64,000 nt of DNA from Hymenoscyphus infarciens (Eukaryota; Ascomycota; Leotiomycetes; Helotiales; Helotiaceae): the NCBI GenBank assembly GCA_001414345.1, contig LLCB01000186.1, positions 1 to 64,000 on the forward strand, written 5' to 3'. A program made the position numbers and the translations under genes. The number at the start of each line of letters is the position of its first letter. Position 1 is the first letter of the stretch. Positions 48,539-60,832 of this stretch are shown here, one piece after another. Below the pieces are notes generated by a model, which was given only the letters and a program-made list of their open reading frames with translations, was not told the DNA's origin and did no database searches.

Positions 48539-51500
48539 ATGGAGTTCGACAGTTTAGCACAGCATCGAGGCGGAAGCCTTGTAGCACTGGAAGGAGACGT
48601 CAATACAATTTCGATACAGCTTCGTCTTTTACCGCCGTCAAGGAAGATTTTGATCATACCTTCATTGACTGAATCCATTGAACAAGAGCCTCTTCAGCAA
48701 CCCTTCAATACACGAGCTTTTATTCGCAACGTTCACTTAATTCTTCAAAGGCACACCGAGACGGCGCGGTCTTTTCTCGAATCTTCAACCCCCAAGCATC
48801 CGAGATTGGCTTTCATGAACGGAGGGAGCGTCTGTGCACGTACAAGTTGTATCCTGAAGATTTCGGAACAGGTCACGAATGGCGATATCCTTGCGGCGGA
48901 GACAATATTCAACAAAACTATACGGTACGGGTTAGCAAGTTTGTTCAAGAATGACGAGACCATAGCCGAAGGAAGGAATGAATACGATTTCGAGGACGAG
49001 AGGGCTGTAATTGCTGGCGAGTCTCAATCAAGTGCAGACGCTACAGAAAGTGTAGAGATCACATTTTCGGGGCCACAGGACTATGGATCGAGGCTCAAGA
49101 ACGAATTCATCCCCCATTCGAAAGCAGATGACTTTGATGAAACTCTTTCGAATGAAGGATCTCCAATGGCACAATCGTACCGCAGCAATCAAGAATCAAT
49201 ATCGGAGACAGCAAGCAGCTTGCACTCACCATATGAGGATGAGCCATTCTTCATGGCTGGATTGACGGCAAAATCGCGTCGCACAATGAGCTCTGAACCA
49301 AACATTCTGCGTCGCCATTCCTTCATTGCAAGAGATAGTCATTATCCTTTGGGCAATTTCGACGAAAGCGACTTTGAAAGGGACGATACTTCCTCTATAT
49401 TCGCAAGCCCAAGTGTAGTTTACGGTGAGGCTTGCCTGGTCGATGTACAAGGCACTCCCGGGAAACAACTGAGCAGGTCTATGTCCGTCGACAGGTTTTG
49501 TACGAGCAAATCAAGCTCTCCGGAGGTTTCCCGTGACAGCATTACCACATTGAGGCCTACAAACTCGAGTCCTCCCGACAAATCTGGGCCTATCTCTGAT
49601 GTACATCAAGGATGGGGCTTACAAACACTTCCCAGAAAGACATTCGTCAAAGCTTCCACCACGACGATCAAAAAGTCGCCACCCAGAAGAGCAAGTGTTG
49701 CATTATCAAAAAACATCGAAGCCGAAGCTGCCGAAGCAACAAAGCCGTCCACACAAAGCATGATGAAGGAAAACATTTCCCAGAAAATATCAAATGTGCA
49801 TTATGAGCCAGTCTTTCCACTTGAGGAGGATCTCATAATTTATTTCAATACTACTGGAATGACCCAACACAATCAAGTCGTGGACTCCATCATCAGTTCC
49901 TACAAGGATGGTTCATACCCAATCTCGCCTCAACCTACCAAACCAGTCTCCCTTACGCCAAGCATGAAATCTATCGCAATTCATGATGCGACCGATTACA
50001 CGGGCGTCAAAGACAGCCACAATGATGGAGATGCGATTTTTACAGTCGAGTTTGAAGACGAAAGTCCCGAGCCCGAGTCTGACAGATTCTTTGAGGAATA
50101 CGATCCTTTTCACCCATCATGTTCGAGACAGCTTTGGCCATCGCAAAAGCTGAGCCGTTCTGATAGTGGTGTTCAGATGCCGGATTTTCAGCCTTCTCCC
50201 CAAATACTTGCTGAACCGCCAAATGGTCGGTCAGAAAGGTTCGTGGAGCTTTTCGCTGCGGACCCGACCACACCGGTTCTCATCCAAGATGCTTTACGGC
50301 GGCTGCTGACTATCCATTTTCCCGCTGGAGATAATGGGTATAGCCAACATTATTTTGCTACTTCTCCGGAGTCCGACCGATTATGGAAACCAGTATTCAG
50401 GAATGATCGTGATCCCAATAGCAAGAGCAATACTGTTGACCAAATTATTGCTCTGGGTTCCGAGACCGGGGTGCCCGGGGATTTTTTCAGTCAAATATCT
50501 GGACGTATCGAAAATCTCGACGCGAGGAAAGATGGCATTAGCAGAAGTTCAAAGTTAGATATAACGTATGTCTATTTTCCGGACAAGTTGCACATTACTG
50601 ACTTTTGCAACACAGATACCTGATTTCAAACTTGATGCAAAGTTACCACGATACACCTTTCGCAGATCAAAGCACTTTCAATCCACTTTCCGATCCCCAG
50701 GTCTTAGCAGCTCTTCTTATCCCTCAGTTGGAGGCTTATCTAGCGTCCAATAAGAGCATCCACCTCTTGATTCTTCACTTTCCTGCAAGCCATCTTGCAA
50801 CAGTTCTGTCCCTCCGCTCACTGCTGGGGATGGATATCTTCCGGGTTGCTGGAGTTCTCAACTCTATAATCCACGATCCACCATCCTGTATTTCACGGCC
50901 ATCAACAGCCATCTCCAGACACAATTCCAACTCAATTGTAGCCGACTTGGTTGTGTCTCGTATCCGACAGAAGCATTCACATGCTGAATCTCTCCGAGCA
51001 CTGAACAGGAACAAGTCTGTATCGACACCTAATTTGGGGATCCCCGAACAAAGCCCCCAAAACCCCACCACTGAAAATGCCGCATCATTTGCTGAAGCCA
51101 ATCACCTCCTTCCATGCACAGCAATTGATACTGAAATAGCAAGTTTCATTGCAGGAATTTGGAAAGCTCTGCAGATAGACAAGCCATCCATCTATGTTTT
51201 CGAACCAGATCTTGAGATCATGATTGTTGAAAGGCTTCTCGTTCAATCCCCGGTCAACATCCCCAAAAACGCCAACCCCCCACCCACCACTCAACTGCCT
51301 CCCATTCCTACCAGAAGAAGCCGTAATAGCAGTGCAGTCTCTCTTCATGGTCATGGCCCTCGCCTCGGTCGCTCTCCCACACGAAGACCATGTGAAGGTA
51401 GTCCTTTGGTCAGCCGCGACTTTAACGTCAAGCGAGCGGCTTCATCCTACACACCCAGTCCTGCCAGTCATGTAACCAACGCAAGAATCGCTCGAAATCG

Positions 51501-52293
51501 TTCCGTCTCAAGCTTCTGCCAAATAGAAAAAGACGAAGAAGACCAGGGGTTCTCTGATCTTGACCAATTGACAACCTCTGCGTATACAATTTCACCCGAG
51601 GCATCTCGACCTACCCGGGCCAACGCAAATCGCCAAAGTACCTTTGGCGAAGTGACCATTCCACGCGAATTCTCGACCTCATCCAGTCCCACGCCCGTCA
51701 TCGACTTCGAAGACGTCGATATTTCAGAACTCAGCCAGCTGGAAACATTCTTCAATCCTACACCACCCCTCCCACCACTACCACAACCCCGCACACCATC
51801 CCCAACCCGTCAAAAATCTACAAGAAGCTCCAAGGCCCCAGCACCACCCTCCGAACCAGTCACCTCCACAAACCCCTTCCCCCAGCTAGAAAACGAACCC
51901 ATAACCTCCTCCTTCCAAAAGACCCAGCCCTTGAACCGGGCATCCACCAACACCAAATCCCGGGTTGCATCTTCATGTCTTATGCCTTCAAGACTACAAC
52001 GTGTTGCTGGTTACGCTGGGAGTATTGCTAGTATCAAGACTACGAAAACGGCGAAGACGATGAATAGTGCTAAGACTGGGAATACGAGGGCGAGTAGGAC
52101 GGTGAGGAATGCGGAGGGGGATTGGGAGACTTTCCATATTGGTGATGTTGATAGTGAGGATGATGAGTTTGATCGGATGATTTTGGGGAGGAAGCATGCG
52201 AGGATTGTGCCGGAGGTTAGGAGGGAGGAGGGATTGAGTGTTATGAGGAAGAGGGATAAGAGCAAGGCTTTGAAGTTCCTGGGGTTGGTTTAG
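48539..52293 (+). CDS. Large hypothetical fungal protein, mostly disordered
   Basis: Exons 48539-50565 and 50616-52293, 1,234 residues. The 50-nt intron (GTATGT...CACAG, branch CTGAC) joins DIT to YLISNLMQSY. The start MEFDSLAQHRGG is the first true ATG; the frame is open a further 30 codons upstream but only from GTG. An ordered N-terminal part (about 1-140) is followed by long Ser/Pro-rich disordered regions. A folded-looking segment lies at about 560-860 (LEAYLASNKSIHLLILHFPA, LVVSRIRQKH and IASFIAGIWKALQIDKPSIY). A Pro/Thr/Ser-rich stretch and a basic C terminus ending KALKFLGLV follow. Proteins of this layout exist in related fungi, sometimes named gastric-mucin-like because of Ser/Thr content, but I assign no function. 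Confidence 0.8.
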
Positions 52294-53099
52294 GTGTGGT
52301 TTGGGAGTAAGTTGGTGGGATTTTTGGGTTTAGATCGTTTCATTCCTTGTGTATATTTTTTGAGGGTTTTTGTTTGTTGTAGAATAGTGTGTACCTTGTA
52401 AATTTAATCGTGTTGATTGAGTATCTTGCTCCAGTGCTGCTCTTGATAGTTCCAACAATATTTGAAAGAGGTCTTGGAAAAATAGCGTGTTTCAAGTCAC
52501 ACAATGTTGGATTTTGTTCTGCCTTGCTCTCAGGATTGAAGATTCCGACGAGTCGCGAGGAAATCATGATGCGATACCTATCCTTGTGATGCCGCATACA
52601 ATGGCAAGTAATTGCAAGTTTTTAAGTGCTAGCTTGATGATTTCAATTTACCACCGACTCCTCGGCTGCTACGTTCAAACTGGTAAATTGTTTCTTTTCT
52701 AACTACCGACAAGATATGACGCCTCATCCTAATTCTCGTCCTTTTTAAATCAACCTTGGCTTGATAGGGTTTGAGAAAACCGCCTTGGGAAGCTGGAAGG
52801 GAGTCCACTCCAGGAAGAGTTTGCGTTGTGGATGAAAGATGATTGAATTGAGGTTGAGATTAGGTTAGGAATAACTTCAAAGAGCCTCACGTTTAGTGGT
52901 GGACAACGAAAATGGCAATGGATAGCTCGTTATTCTAGTTCAAACCACCTGGGTCACCAGGGTTAGTCTTCTAAATCATTCCGATTTTTTAGGATTCTTT
53001 CTTTAGATTGCTCTGGAAGTTGGGAACAACGAGCTATAGGCAGGTACGACCTTGAAGTTCTGTTTGTACGTAGCACTGCCGCTTTTGCATACATGCTTC
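52294..53099. other. 3' flank and gene-free interval
   Basis: Only short open frames without resemblance to known proteins. No repeat is recognised before the motif cluster that starts near 53,100. Confidence 0.5.
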
Positions 53100-53830
53100 G
53101 GAAATAGCACCTCGGAAACTTGTGTGCTCGGAGATATATACTCGAAAGTATCTTTGGGGAAAAATTAGCCAGAAATCTAATTATGTCTTGTACATCTTCA
53201 GAAATATCTACTGGGAAATACACTCAGAATATACTTTGTTCAGACATGTATTTTCGGAAATACCTGCTCGGAGATACTTTTAATCTTAAAAATTTACCTC
53301 GGAGATAGGCTCGGAACTTTGTGCGCGGAAATATATGCTAGGTAATATATAGTTCAGACAGTTCGGAATTTTACGTTAGCCATATACAACTCCGAGTACC
53401 CGGGCTACTTGAAGCATTCTCGGGGGACTCGGAAATATTCTCGAAGATCTAGAAAGCTTCGGAATGAAGCTCGGATATGTTAGCGAAAGTTGAAATTCGT
53501 TACTTGATTAATTCTAAAACAAATATCTCCGAAGTAAATCATCTCCGCGGCAAGACCTCTGAAATCTAGTATAACCGAGCGAAGTAATATCTCCGAGAAA
53601 AGAACGAGAAAACACCCAGTGAAAGTAAAATAATTCCGGGCCAAAATAATATTTCAGAGCGAAGTAAAACCGAAGTAAAGTAGTATCTCCTAGTGAAATA
53701 TCTCCCAGTATAATAACCGAAGTAAAAGAATATCTCCAAGACATGTAAGTACTGCTAGAAAACACGCGGAAAAAAGTACGGAGAAAGATCCTTTTCCTCG
53801 GAGATAATTTATTTGTACACCTGTTTGTGT
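53100..53830. repeat. Cluster of CGGAAATA/CGGAGATA words that switches strand
   Basis: From about 53,100 to 53,490 the plus strand carries many CGGAAATA, CGGAGATA and CTCGGAA words. From about 53,520 to 53,800 the complement predominates (ATATCTCC, TCTCCGA). The layout is a degenerate inverted array centred near 53,500. The copies are too diverged to define a fixed unit. No protein-coding frame explains it. Confidence 0.5.
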
Positions 53831-53919
53831 TGGTTGTTCTAGCAAGGCGTTGAAAATTAAGGTGTATCTAGCTGTTCACAAGTATAAGAATATCTCCTTG
53901 TTGAAGGCCAAACTCAGCT

Positions 53920-54384
53920 ATGACAAAGTTGATCAACAAATTAGACAGCATGCATCTGAAATTTGGTATGCAGTTACCTGCTGAGCTTGGTCAACACAGT
54001 ATGCCATTGTATAATACCTCCTTCTATGAAAAAATGGCCGGCCAGCCAGCCCTTATCAGGCTCCTAAATGTCTTTGTTTACTGTCGATTCCCTAGCTACT
54101 GTCGAATTATGCCTCACAGTCCACTTAGCGAACTCTTTTCAAAAACAAGACCCTTGACTTGGAGATTTACTTGCATTTATGGCTGCCATCCTTGAATGAA
54201 GGTCGTCAACGAAATTTTCCAACATGCTCTTAACACCGCAAACAGTAAATGGTTTTTAAGGCTTGTTCTGAACCACGTAGAGTCAATAAGGGGAACACGA
54301 CGTTTGGTTTTAACTTCCAAGATCGAAATCTCCCGGTTTGCTGAAGAGCTTGCTGTCAAGGATTTAAAGGCCATGGAAGAATAG
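53920..54384 (+). pseudogene. Open frame of 154 codons broken by one TGA
   Basis: Two consecutive plus-strand frames (53,920-54,195 and 54,196-54,384) are in phase and separated only by a TGA directly followed by an ATG. The translation reads smoothly on both sides (…LRLVLNHVESIRGTRR… after the stop). I recognise no family. It could be a decayed gene, a leaky stop or chance. Confidence 0.25.
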
Positions 54385-57300
54385 GGAGTAAAACAAATTT
54401 GAAGGGAGCTTGAAGTCTGAAGTTTAAAGCTATAGATTCAACCTATGCAAAGATATAGAGGCGTTGTGATGGGTTTGTTAATAAGTCCTAGTTATAAGTA
54501 TTAAGATATCCCGAGGCTTCTGCGAAAGTAGAGATGAACAAGTGTAATGTACTTGTACTATAACGTTGACACAAACAAGAACTGAAAAATAGCATTGAAA
54601 CTAGCTGAAATTGTTAGTATAAAGTCTTTCTTTTTGCGTTTGATTGTCTTAGTAGTTGGTGTTCTTAGGAGCCTTGCCGTAATGCCTAGTTTCTTGTGAC
54701 TTTCGGCTTCCTTTCATCTTTCTCCTCTCCGCTCACTACTGGTTTTCCATCTACAAAATCTTGACAAGAAACCTTCATCCACCTAAGCTCCTCATTTAAC
54801 AACCATACTCCTTAATGCATTTAATCAACTGTTGACTTACTAGCTAGCTCCTGTCGAAAATTTCTATCTCTCGTTCAAATAAATAAACTATGAGGCAACA
54901 TGAATTTATTGATATAGTTCCACTCACTCAACAGAGTGAGAGACTTGTTTCATGCTCTGTGAAAGGAAACCAAATTGAGATTTCATCCTTCAGTTGTCCC
55001 ATACAACAGTAACAGCTCAATCTCTTGACTTGTACTGCTTCTCTTGAATTGCTAGATTATGACCCCCTTTATAAAAAGAGTCCAGAAAATATTGGATGGA
55101 AAAGATTTGATCATGGTTCTATATACTGTCGCTTTGATGTGCATTTCTTGGAGCAGTAGCCGAGTACTCGAGGGGGGTTGGAAGAAGGAGAAACTCGGCT
55201 TCTTGGTTGTTCTCGATACTCTTGGGTAATGATATGAAGAACTAGAAGATTAGTCTAAGAGATGGGTGTACGAAGAGCAATGAGAGATGCTGAAATATTT
55301 TATGTGAACTAAAAGCGGAATAATAGGCGGATTTCCAGAGATGAAAAAGAAGCGGAAGGAGGGCACTTAGGGTTCACAAGTTGAAATTGTATAGTTAAAG
55401 TCTTTCTCTCTGGTTACTACAACCTTTAGTTCAAACACTACACAGTATCACTCATTACCATTGTGTCTTCCTACTGTTCTGTTCCTTGCAACTACTCAAT
55501 TTTCCCCGCCTCTTGCCCTCAACTTGTTTTCCACGTCAAAAAGGTTTCTTAGGAACTCCCACTCCTGCAGTTCGCAAAGATCTTTTATTCGCTCTTTCTG
55601 CTTTCACTTTAAAAGCTGCTATCGAACCTTCACTTCACGTTCGCATTGGAAACCCCTATTTTTTGGTAAACTTTAATTAAGTTTCTTGTTATAGCTGTTC
55701 AAATCTATAGAGGCGTCGTTTTGTGTTTTTGTGTCGAGGTTGGTAAAGACTTGAAGTATACAAACCTTTATCTTCTGCTTCGAGTTCCTTTTGTCTAAAC
55801 TGACCGGCTTTGTTTCGCTGTCAGCAAGGCTTTATAAAACCAATTAGATGTATATCCCAAGAAATCTTTGCTAACTGTGCTTAAAACCCTGTGGGTCTCT
55901 CAACGAGTTGTACAGTTACCGACAACTGCCTGTTTACAAGTGCTGACCAGAATTCCATTTTCGGTCTAACCAGGGAGTATTGCTCTTCCACACTTCCATT
56001 TATTTCACTCACAGGCCCTGGTAAGAAACAAAATCCAAAAATAGAAAGCGAATAAATGAGTAAGAAACTTTGAGATCTAAATTGAGTTTGTGCCTCAGGA
56101 ACAGAACGAATTGTTAGATACTATTCCCCAGTCTTGGAAGTATGATTTGAAAGAAGTAAAGAACATACCATCTCTAATCCTTTTCAATGTTGGAAGTGAA
56201 CTAAAGAAAGCCATTAAATACTCAAAAAACTAAGTCAATTAAAGTTGTGTCTGACAACGCGAAAATAGTCGCGACCACATGAAAGCGTGACGTCTTTCCT
56301 TGAAGTTTTTGTACTTCTTTCAAGTCCCATAACTTTCTTGAATACACTTTCAATTTCCCAAGATGAGAAGAGAAAACGAGAAGCTGTTGTTGACCCTCTA
56401 ACATCTATTGAACATATATTTCTGCTGCCGAATTCGTAGCTTCTGTCGAACTCACAACTTCTGATCAAACCAACCACACTACTAGTAGGCAACTATCTAG
56501 AAGAGGTATGAGATGGCTATTCCTGAAGATTCACAGGAAATGGAATCACATCTTGTTTCACAGCCTACTTAAGCTAGCAGCTAGCTAGTGCAATATCGAA
56601 TGACCACCTAGCGAAGAGCAGACCAAAGTGCCGAGCTTGTACTCAATCTGTCTACCTCTCTGTCAGACTGCATAGGTACACAAAGAGGTCTTGAGGGATA
56701 AATCTTGAACAATCGCCACTGTGGAGAGGGTTGATCTTGTTCACAAAAACGAGCCGAAATTATTACACTTTACAAACAACTCAATATAAAACCTAGATAT
56801 CTCCACTAACAGTGACAAGTGAGTTGAAGCCATTTCCCTAGGTCTCTTAGTCCATTTCTTCGGGTGCTATACCTGCTTACTCCTCTCACTCCCTCGGCAT
56901 CCCACGAGATATATCCTAGAACACCACAAAAGAAGCGACAGTTACCCGAGCTCTTCACTGGAAGCTAGTTAACCAAGGTCCAACCTTGCTTCTTACCATA
57001 ACCGTCGAGATTGATCAAACCTTCGTTTTGATCTTGATGAGTAGCCATTGACAGAGGGTTAAGACTATACTTCGCAAGTCATCTTATTAATGTTCCGCAC
57101 CGGGTTTGCAATTGGGTTCTTTGTTTCTGCCGCCGCTGCCTACAGAATCCACCATGATCGACCTGTAGAGCTGTATGATGAGTTAGCAGTTTATGTACAG
57201 CAGCAAACTCTATGATATAGAGGGTCTAACGGGGGGACTCCTGAATTACACTTTTCAAAAGGACAAACAATAGTGAACAGAGCCCACTTAAGCAGGGCCA

Positions 57301-57390
57301 TACTAAGAATGGGTAATATTTACTTCTTATTCTAATTCTTTGAGATGATTATTATGGAACTATAGCGCTTCAAGTCATCCAACAGAATTC

Positions 57391-57443
57391 AAAGAATATC
57401 TTGCAACATCTATATCAAAGAATATCTTGCAATAACCTGTATC
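57391..57443. repeat. 26-bp tandem duplication
   Basis: AAAGAATATCTTGCAA begins both 57,391 and 57,417, and the following bases (CATCTATATC and TAACCTGTATC) are similar. A third partial copy (GAAGAATAAG) follows. Confidence 0.6.
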
Positions 57444-58218
57444 GAAGAATAAGATAGCAAAGTCTAGATCTCCTCTCTCTAGGAAAAACTGGGTATAAAA
57501 ACCAAGCGACCGCCCTTTCTTTGCGCCAACAGAGAAATCCCGTCGGTTTGAAGGCCCTGGTTATGTCCTCTCGTGAGAAGGAATCAGGTACAGAAACGTG
57601 AACATCCCACAAGAAACACTACAAAATACAGTATCACAAGAGCCTGAAGGATTTTGTGACAGTCGTCTCATAGTTAGGTTCTACTAACGTTCCTTTCTTG
57701 TTACTTCATGTCGAATTCATAGCTGCCGTCGAAACCTATCTCATCCCCGAACCTTTCGTTCTCAATATCAATAAAGTTCGCAGGCATAGAATATGGATAC
57801 AGTTCGCAGTAAAAAGATGTGAACCCTAGCAAACTCTGTTGTCAAATTCTCTCGCCCCAAAAGCTGAACACAGGAAGTGAACCACAAGCTGAAGAGGTGT
57901 ACTTTGAGATAGTCTTCAAATTTGAGGCCTCCATGTCTTAAACACAGCTGACTCACCCAGTAAACAGAGGACAGGCCCAAAACATTCCCCAGAAAAACAA
58001 ATAAACCTGTAGAGTCATAATTAGTAGAGTGTGGTTTGTATCATTCCCTTCTACGCCATAAGAGAGTGGTGTATCGTCTTCCCCTATCTGTACAAGTCTG
58101 ACCAGCTCTTACATATCTAGAGTCTTATGACCCATCCAAACGCCATCTCCCAAATGCCCATAACTCCATATTCACCAAGAGGTGCCACCCCATATTACAT
58201 CGTGACAGTGTCCAACAT

Positions 58219-59238
58219 TCAGCTACCCCTTTTCCCCAACTTCCGTGATTCATCCTCTTGCCAAAAAGCTGGACAAGGAGCCCCTCCATCTCCATTCTTC
58301 TTCATGCCACCCAACAACCAATCAGTAAGTCCCACAACCTTCGCCCCAACCCCATTCTCCCAATTCCCTCCTTCCTGTACATGTTCAATCGTATGCCTAA
58401 CCACCCTCCCCTCCTCATCAAACTCAAAAATGAAAAGACCTGTGAACTCCTTACTATCATCCTCCCCTTTCCCACCCCCCAGCCACTCGGTAATCTTATC
58501 CACATTATCCTTTGCCCCAATGCCCTTATAAAATGCGCCCGTCCCCTTTCCACGGGTTTTTCCTATGGTTCGCCATCGTACGATGAGTTGCTCGGGACAG
58601 GTGGTGGATTGTGAGGATGCTGCGTGTTTTATCATGCGCTCAGTGAGGACCTCGAGCTTCACATTTCCGACGAGGGGGACGCGTCCCCATGCTATGGGGG
58701 AGGTCCAGAGGGCGGCGGAATAGGCCACTCGACCGGAGACTTGGGGGAGGTGGGGATGGGTTGAAGGGAAGAGGTGGAGGGTTATTTGTGGCGAGAGGAT
58801 TTCCTGGGGAAGTGGGGATTGGAGGAGAGTTGGCATGCGGGCTTGTAGGATTCGGAGAGCTGTGGTTTGTGAGTTAGTTTGTGTGTTCTTGCTTGCGTTT
58901 GTTGTGTGTGGTTGTATGAAGGGAATGGAATGCTTGCTTTTTCCGAGCTTCAGAGTCCGCGGGTCTGGCTTCCTGTTTGGGTCTTGGAGATTATTGGAGG
59001 GCGGTATGGCATCTAATTTAGATCCAGACCCGGTGAATGCAACGCCATATAGTGCTCCCGTGGTTTCGATAGATGGTGTCCCAGTGAGGTGGTTGACTGG
59101 AAGTGTACTAATAGTAGTAGCGTTGGAAAGGGAAGCTATCGGAATCCGCGGTCCTGCTTGACAGCCGGTAGTTGTGATGGTGCGGGTTTTGACATTATGC
59201 CTTATAGCAGAGCGCAACAGATTCAATGGCGCCGACAT
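58219..59238 (-). CDS. Hypothetical protein with likely mitochondrial presequence
   Basis: A single frame of 339 codons. The N terminus MSAPLNLLRSAIRHNVKTRT is basic, amphipathic and lacks acidic residues, as in matrix-targeting presequences. Residues about 25-135 are variable and polar. The C-terminal half (about 140-325) looks folded: RILQARMPTLLQSPLP, SPQITLHLFPSTH, RVAYSAALWTSPIAWGRVP, a conserved-looking LIVRWRTIGK, and then EFTGLFIFEFDEEGRVVRHT with IEHVQEG. The alternating beta strands and the FEFDEEGRVVRHTIEHV pattern suggest an NTF2-like fold (inference). I do not recognise a named orthologue. The gene is convergent with nothing nearby and divergent from YPT1, whose start is 568 bp away. 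Confidence 0.75.
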   Translation of the reverse strand: MSAPLNLLRSAIRHNVKTRTITTTGCQAGPRIPIASLSNATTISTLPVNHLTGTPSIETTGALYGVAFTGSGSKLDAIPPSNNLQDPNRKPDPRTLKLGKSKHSIPFIQPHTTNASKNTQTNSQTTALRILQARMPTLLQSPLPQEILSPQITLHLFPSTHPHLPQVSGRVAYSAALWTSPIAWGRVPLVGNVKLEVLTERMIKHAASSQSTTCPEQLIVRWRTIGKTRGKGTGAFYKGIGAKDNVDKITEWLGGGKGEDDSKEFTGLFIFEFDEEGRVVRHTIEHVQEGGNWENGVGAKVVGLTDWLLGGMKKNGDGGAPCPAFWQEDESRKLGKRGS

Positions 59239-59806
59239 CAGCCAAGATGCTTTTGGTTATCTTTCGAAGACATCAAGGACGTAAGGGATCTGTGAGGGGT
59301 CTTTGCTCGCTTCGTGGGCAGTGGAGGTGGTGGACTTTTGAAAAGAACCCGACTTCGTTACGTGGTGTGGAAGCTTTATCGATAGCGGAGGTTCAGGGCC
59401 AAGGGTTGGTTTACCTTACTTTGGGGAAAGTGCCATCTAGAAGAATACTGAATTTCTCCGCAAGGCCAGAAGGAGGACTCGAGTACTACTTCCGATTCGG
59501 AATCACCAGATCGCTCTGTTCCTAAATTGCACACAATGAAAAAGATCTGTGAATTTCTGCAAAGAGTCATCTTGTCTACCTCTACCTGACCTTTGCCCGG
59601 CGGCAACTGTTTCAGCAATCACGTGCTGCACTAGCGAGGCTGCTGCAGGTGCATCTTAAGACGTCGTTGATCCTCAAAGGTGCTGGTTGCGATATAAACT
59701 TGGATACTTTCCCCCAAGCAACCCACACCTCAACAACTCCATCACAAACCACACCCACATACACCCTACAACTTCTAAACCATCAAAACGTCGTCAAACC
59801 GCAACC
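59239..59806. promoter_or_regulatory. Divergent region between the mitochondrial-type gene and YPT1
   Basis: 567 bp separate the two start codons. A C/A-rich, TATA-less leader (about 59,700-59,800) precedes the YPT1 start. No specific factor site is assigned. Confidence 0.5.
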
Positions 59807-60832
59807 ATGAATCCAGAGTAGTACGTTCCGCTCACCGTTCTTCATCTTCATCTCCAACCTCATCCTCAACCTGCCTAGGCCACCCCGGGTTTATCAGACT
59901 CCTCTTCTCCAGACGTATTGCTAACTATTTGCCTTCAACAGAGTACCTCTCCTAAACATTCCCCTCTATCAAAGACTCGTCGCCCAGCCTGCGAGGCTAC
60001 CCCCGATCCCAAATCCATACTTACGATTTTTAGATACGATTACCTCTTCAAACTCCTCCTCATCGGAGACTCGGGAGTTGGAAAGTCGTGTTTGCTCCTC
60101 AGATTCGCCGATGACACATATACCGAGAGTTATATCTCCACGATTGGTGTCGATTTCGTGCGTGCATCCTCTCAACTGTTGGCAAGGAGGCGCTAACATG
60201 CTGGCAGAAAATCAGAACCATCGAGTTGGATGGCAAGACCGTAAAGCTCCAGATTGTAAGGATGACACAACCATCAATAGATTCACCGGGATGCTGACTG
60301 TTGGCATAGTGGGACACCGCGGGACAGGAGCGTTTCCGTACCATCACATCATCCTACTACCGAGGCGCCCACGGAATCTGCGTCGTCTATGATGTTACCG
60401 ATATGGATTCGTTCAACAACGTGAAGCAGTGGCTCCAGGAGATCGACCGATATGCCACCGAGGGTGTCAACAAGCTCCTCGTAGGCAACAAGTCCGATAT
60501 GTCCGACAAGAAGGTTGTGGAGTATACCGTCGCAAAGGTACGTAGTGTCACATGGCAGCAATCAGCTGGTCGAAATCTCGAGAACCACGAAGTTGCCTCG
60601 AATTTCTGGAATGTCCGGCTAACCCACCCATCTATAGGAGTTCGCAGACAGCCTCGGCATCCCTTTCCTAGAGACATCAGCCAAGAACGCCAGCAACGTT
60701 GAGCAAGCTTTCTTAACAATGGCGCGCCAGATCAAGGAGAGAATGGGCACAACTACCGCTAATAACAAGCCAACCGTGCAAGTCGGACAAGGACAGGGGG
60801 TTCAATCAGGATCAGCTGGTGGATGTTGTTAA
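59807..60832 (+). CDS. YPT1: Rab1-family GTPase Ypt1
   Basis: Exons 59807-59817, 60034-60157, 60208-60255, 60310-60537 and 60638-60832, 201 residues, the usual fungal Ypt1 length. The first coding exon is only 11 nt (MNP plus two bases of Glu), joined over a 216-nt intron (GTAGTA...TTTAG). Visible signatures are the P loop GDSGVGKS (15-22), switch I Thr40 in STIGVDF, WDTAGQE (62-68) with Gln67, NKSD (121-124), ETSAK (about 149-153) and a C-terminal GGCC for double geranylgeranylation. Ypt1/Rab1 governs ER-to-Golgi vesicle tethering and autophagosome formation. The one departure from the usual sequence that I notice is ICVVYD where IIVVYD is common, a mild change in a core strand. Confidence 0.95.

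Larger units (their letters stand above)
53831..58218. other. Gene-poor interval with degenerate repeats
   Basis: It contains a possible broken frame (53,920-54,384), a small tandem duplication (57,391-57,443) and dispersed words of the type TAGCT-x-CTGTCGAA (about 54,093, 54,841, 56,435 and 57,720). Other open frames are under 90 codons and unrecognised. The area may be an old transposon remnant too diverged to classify. Confidence 0.45.
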
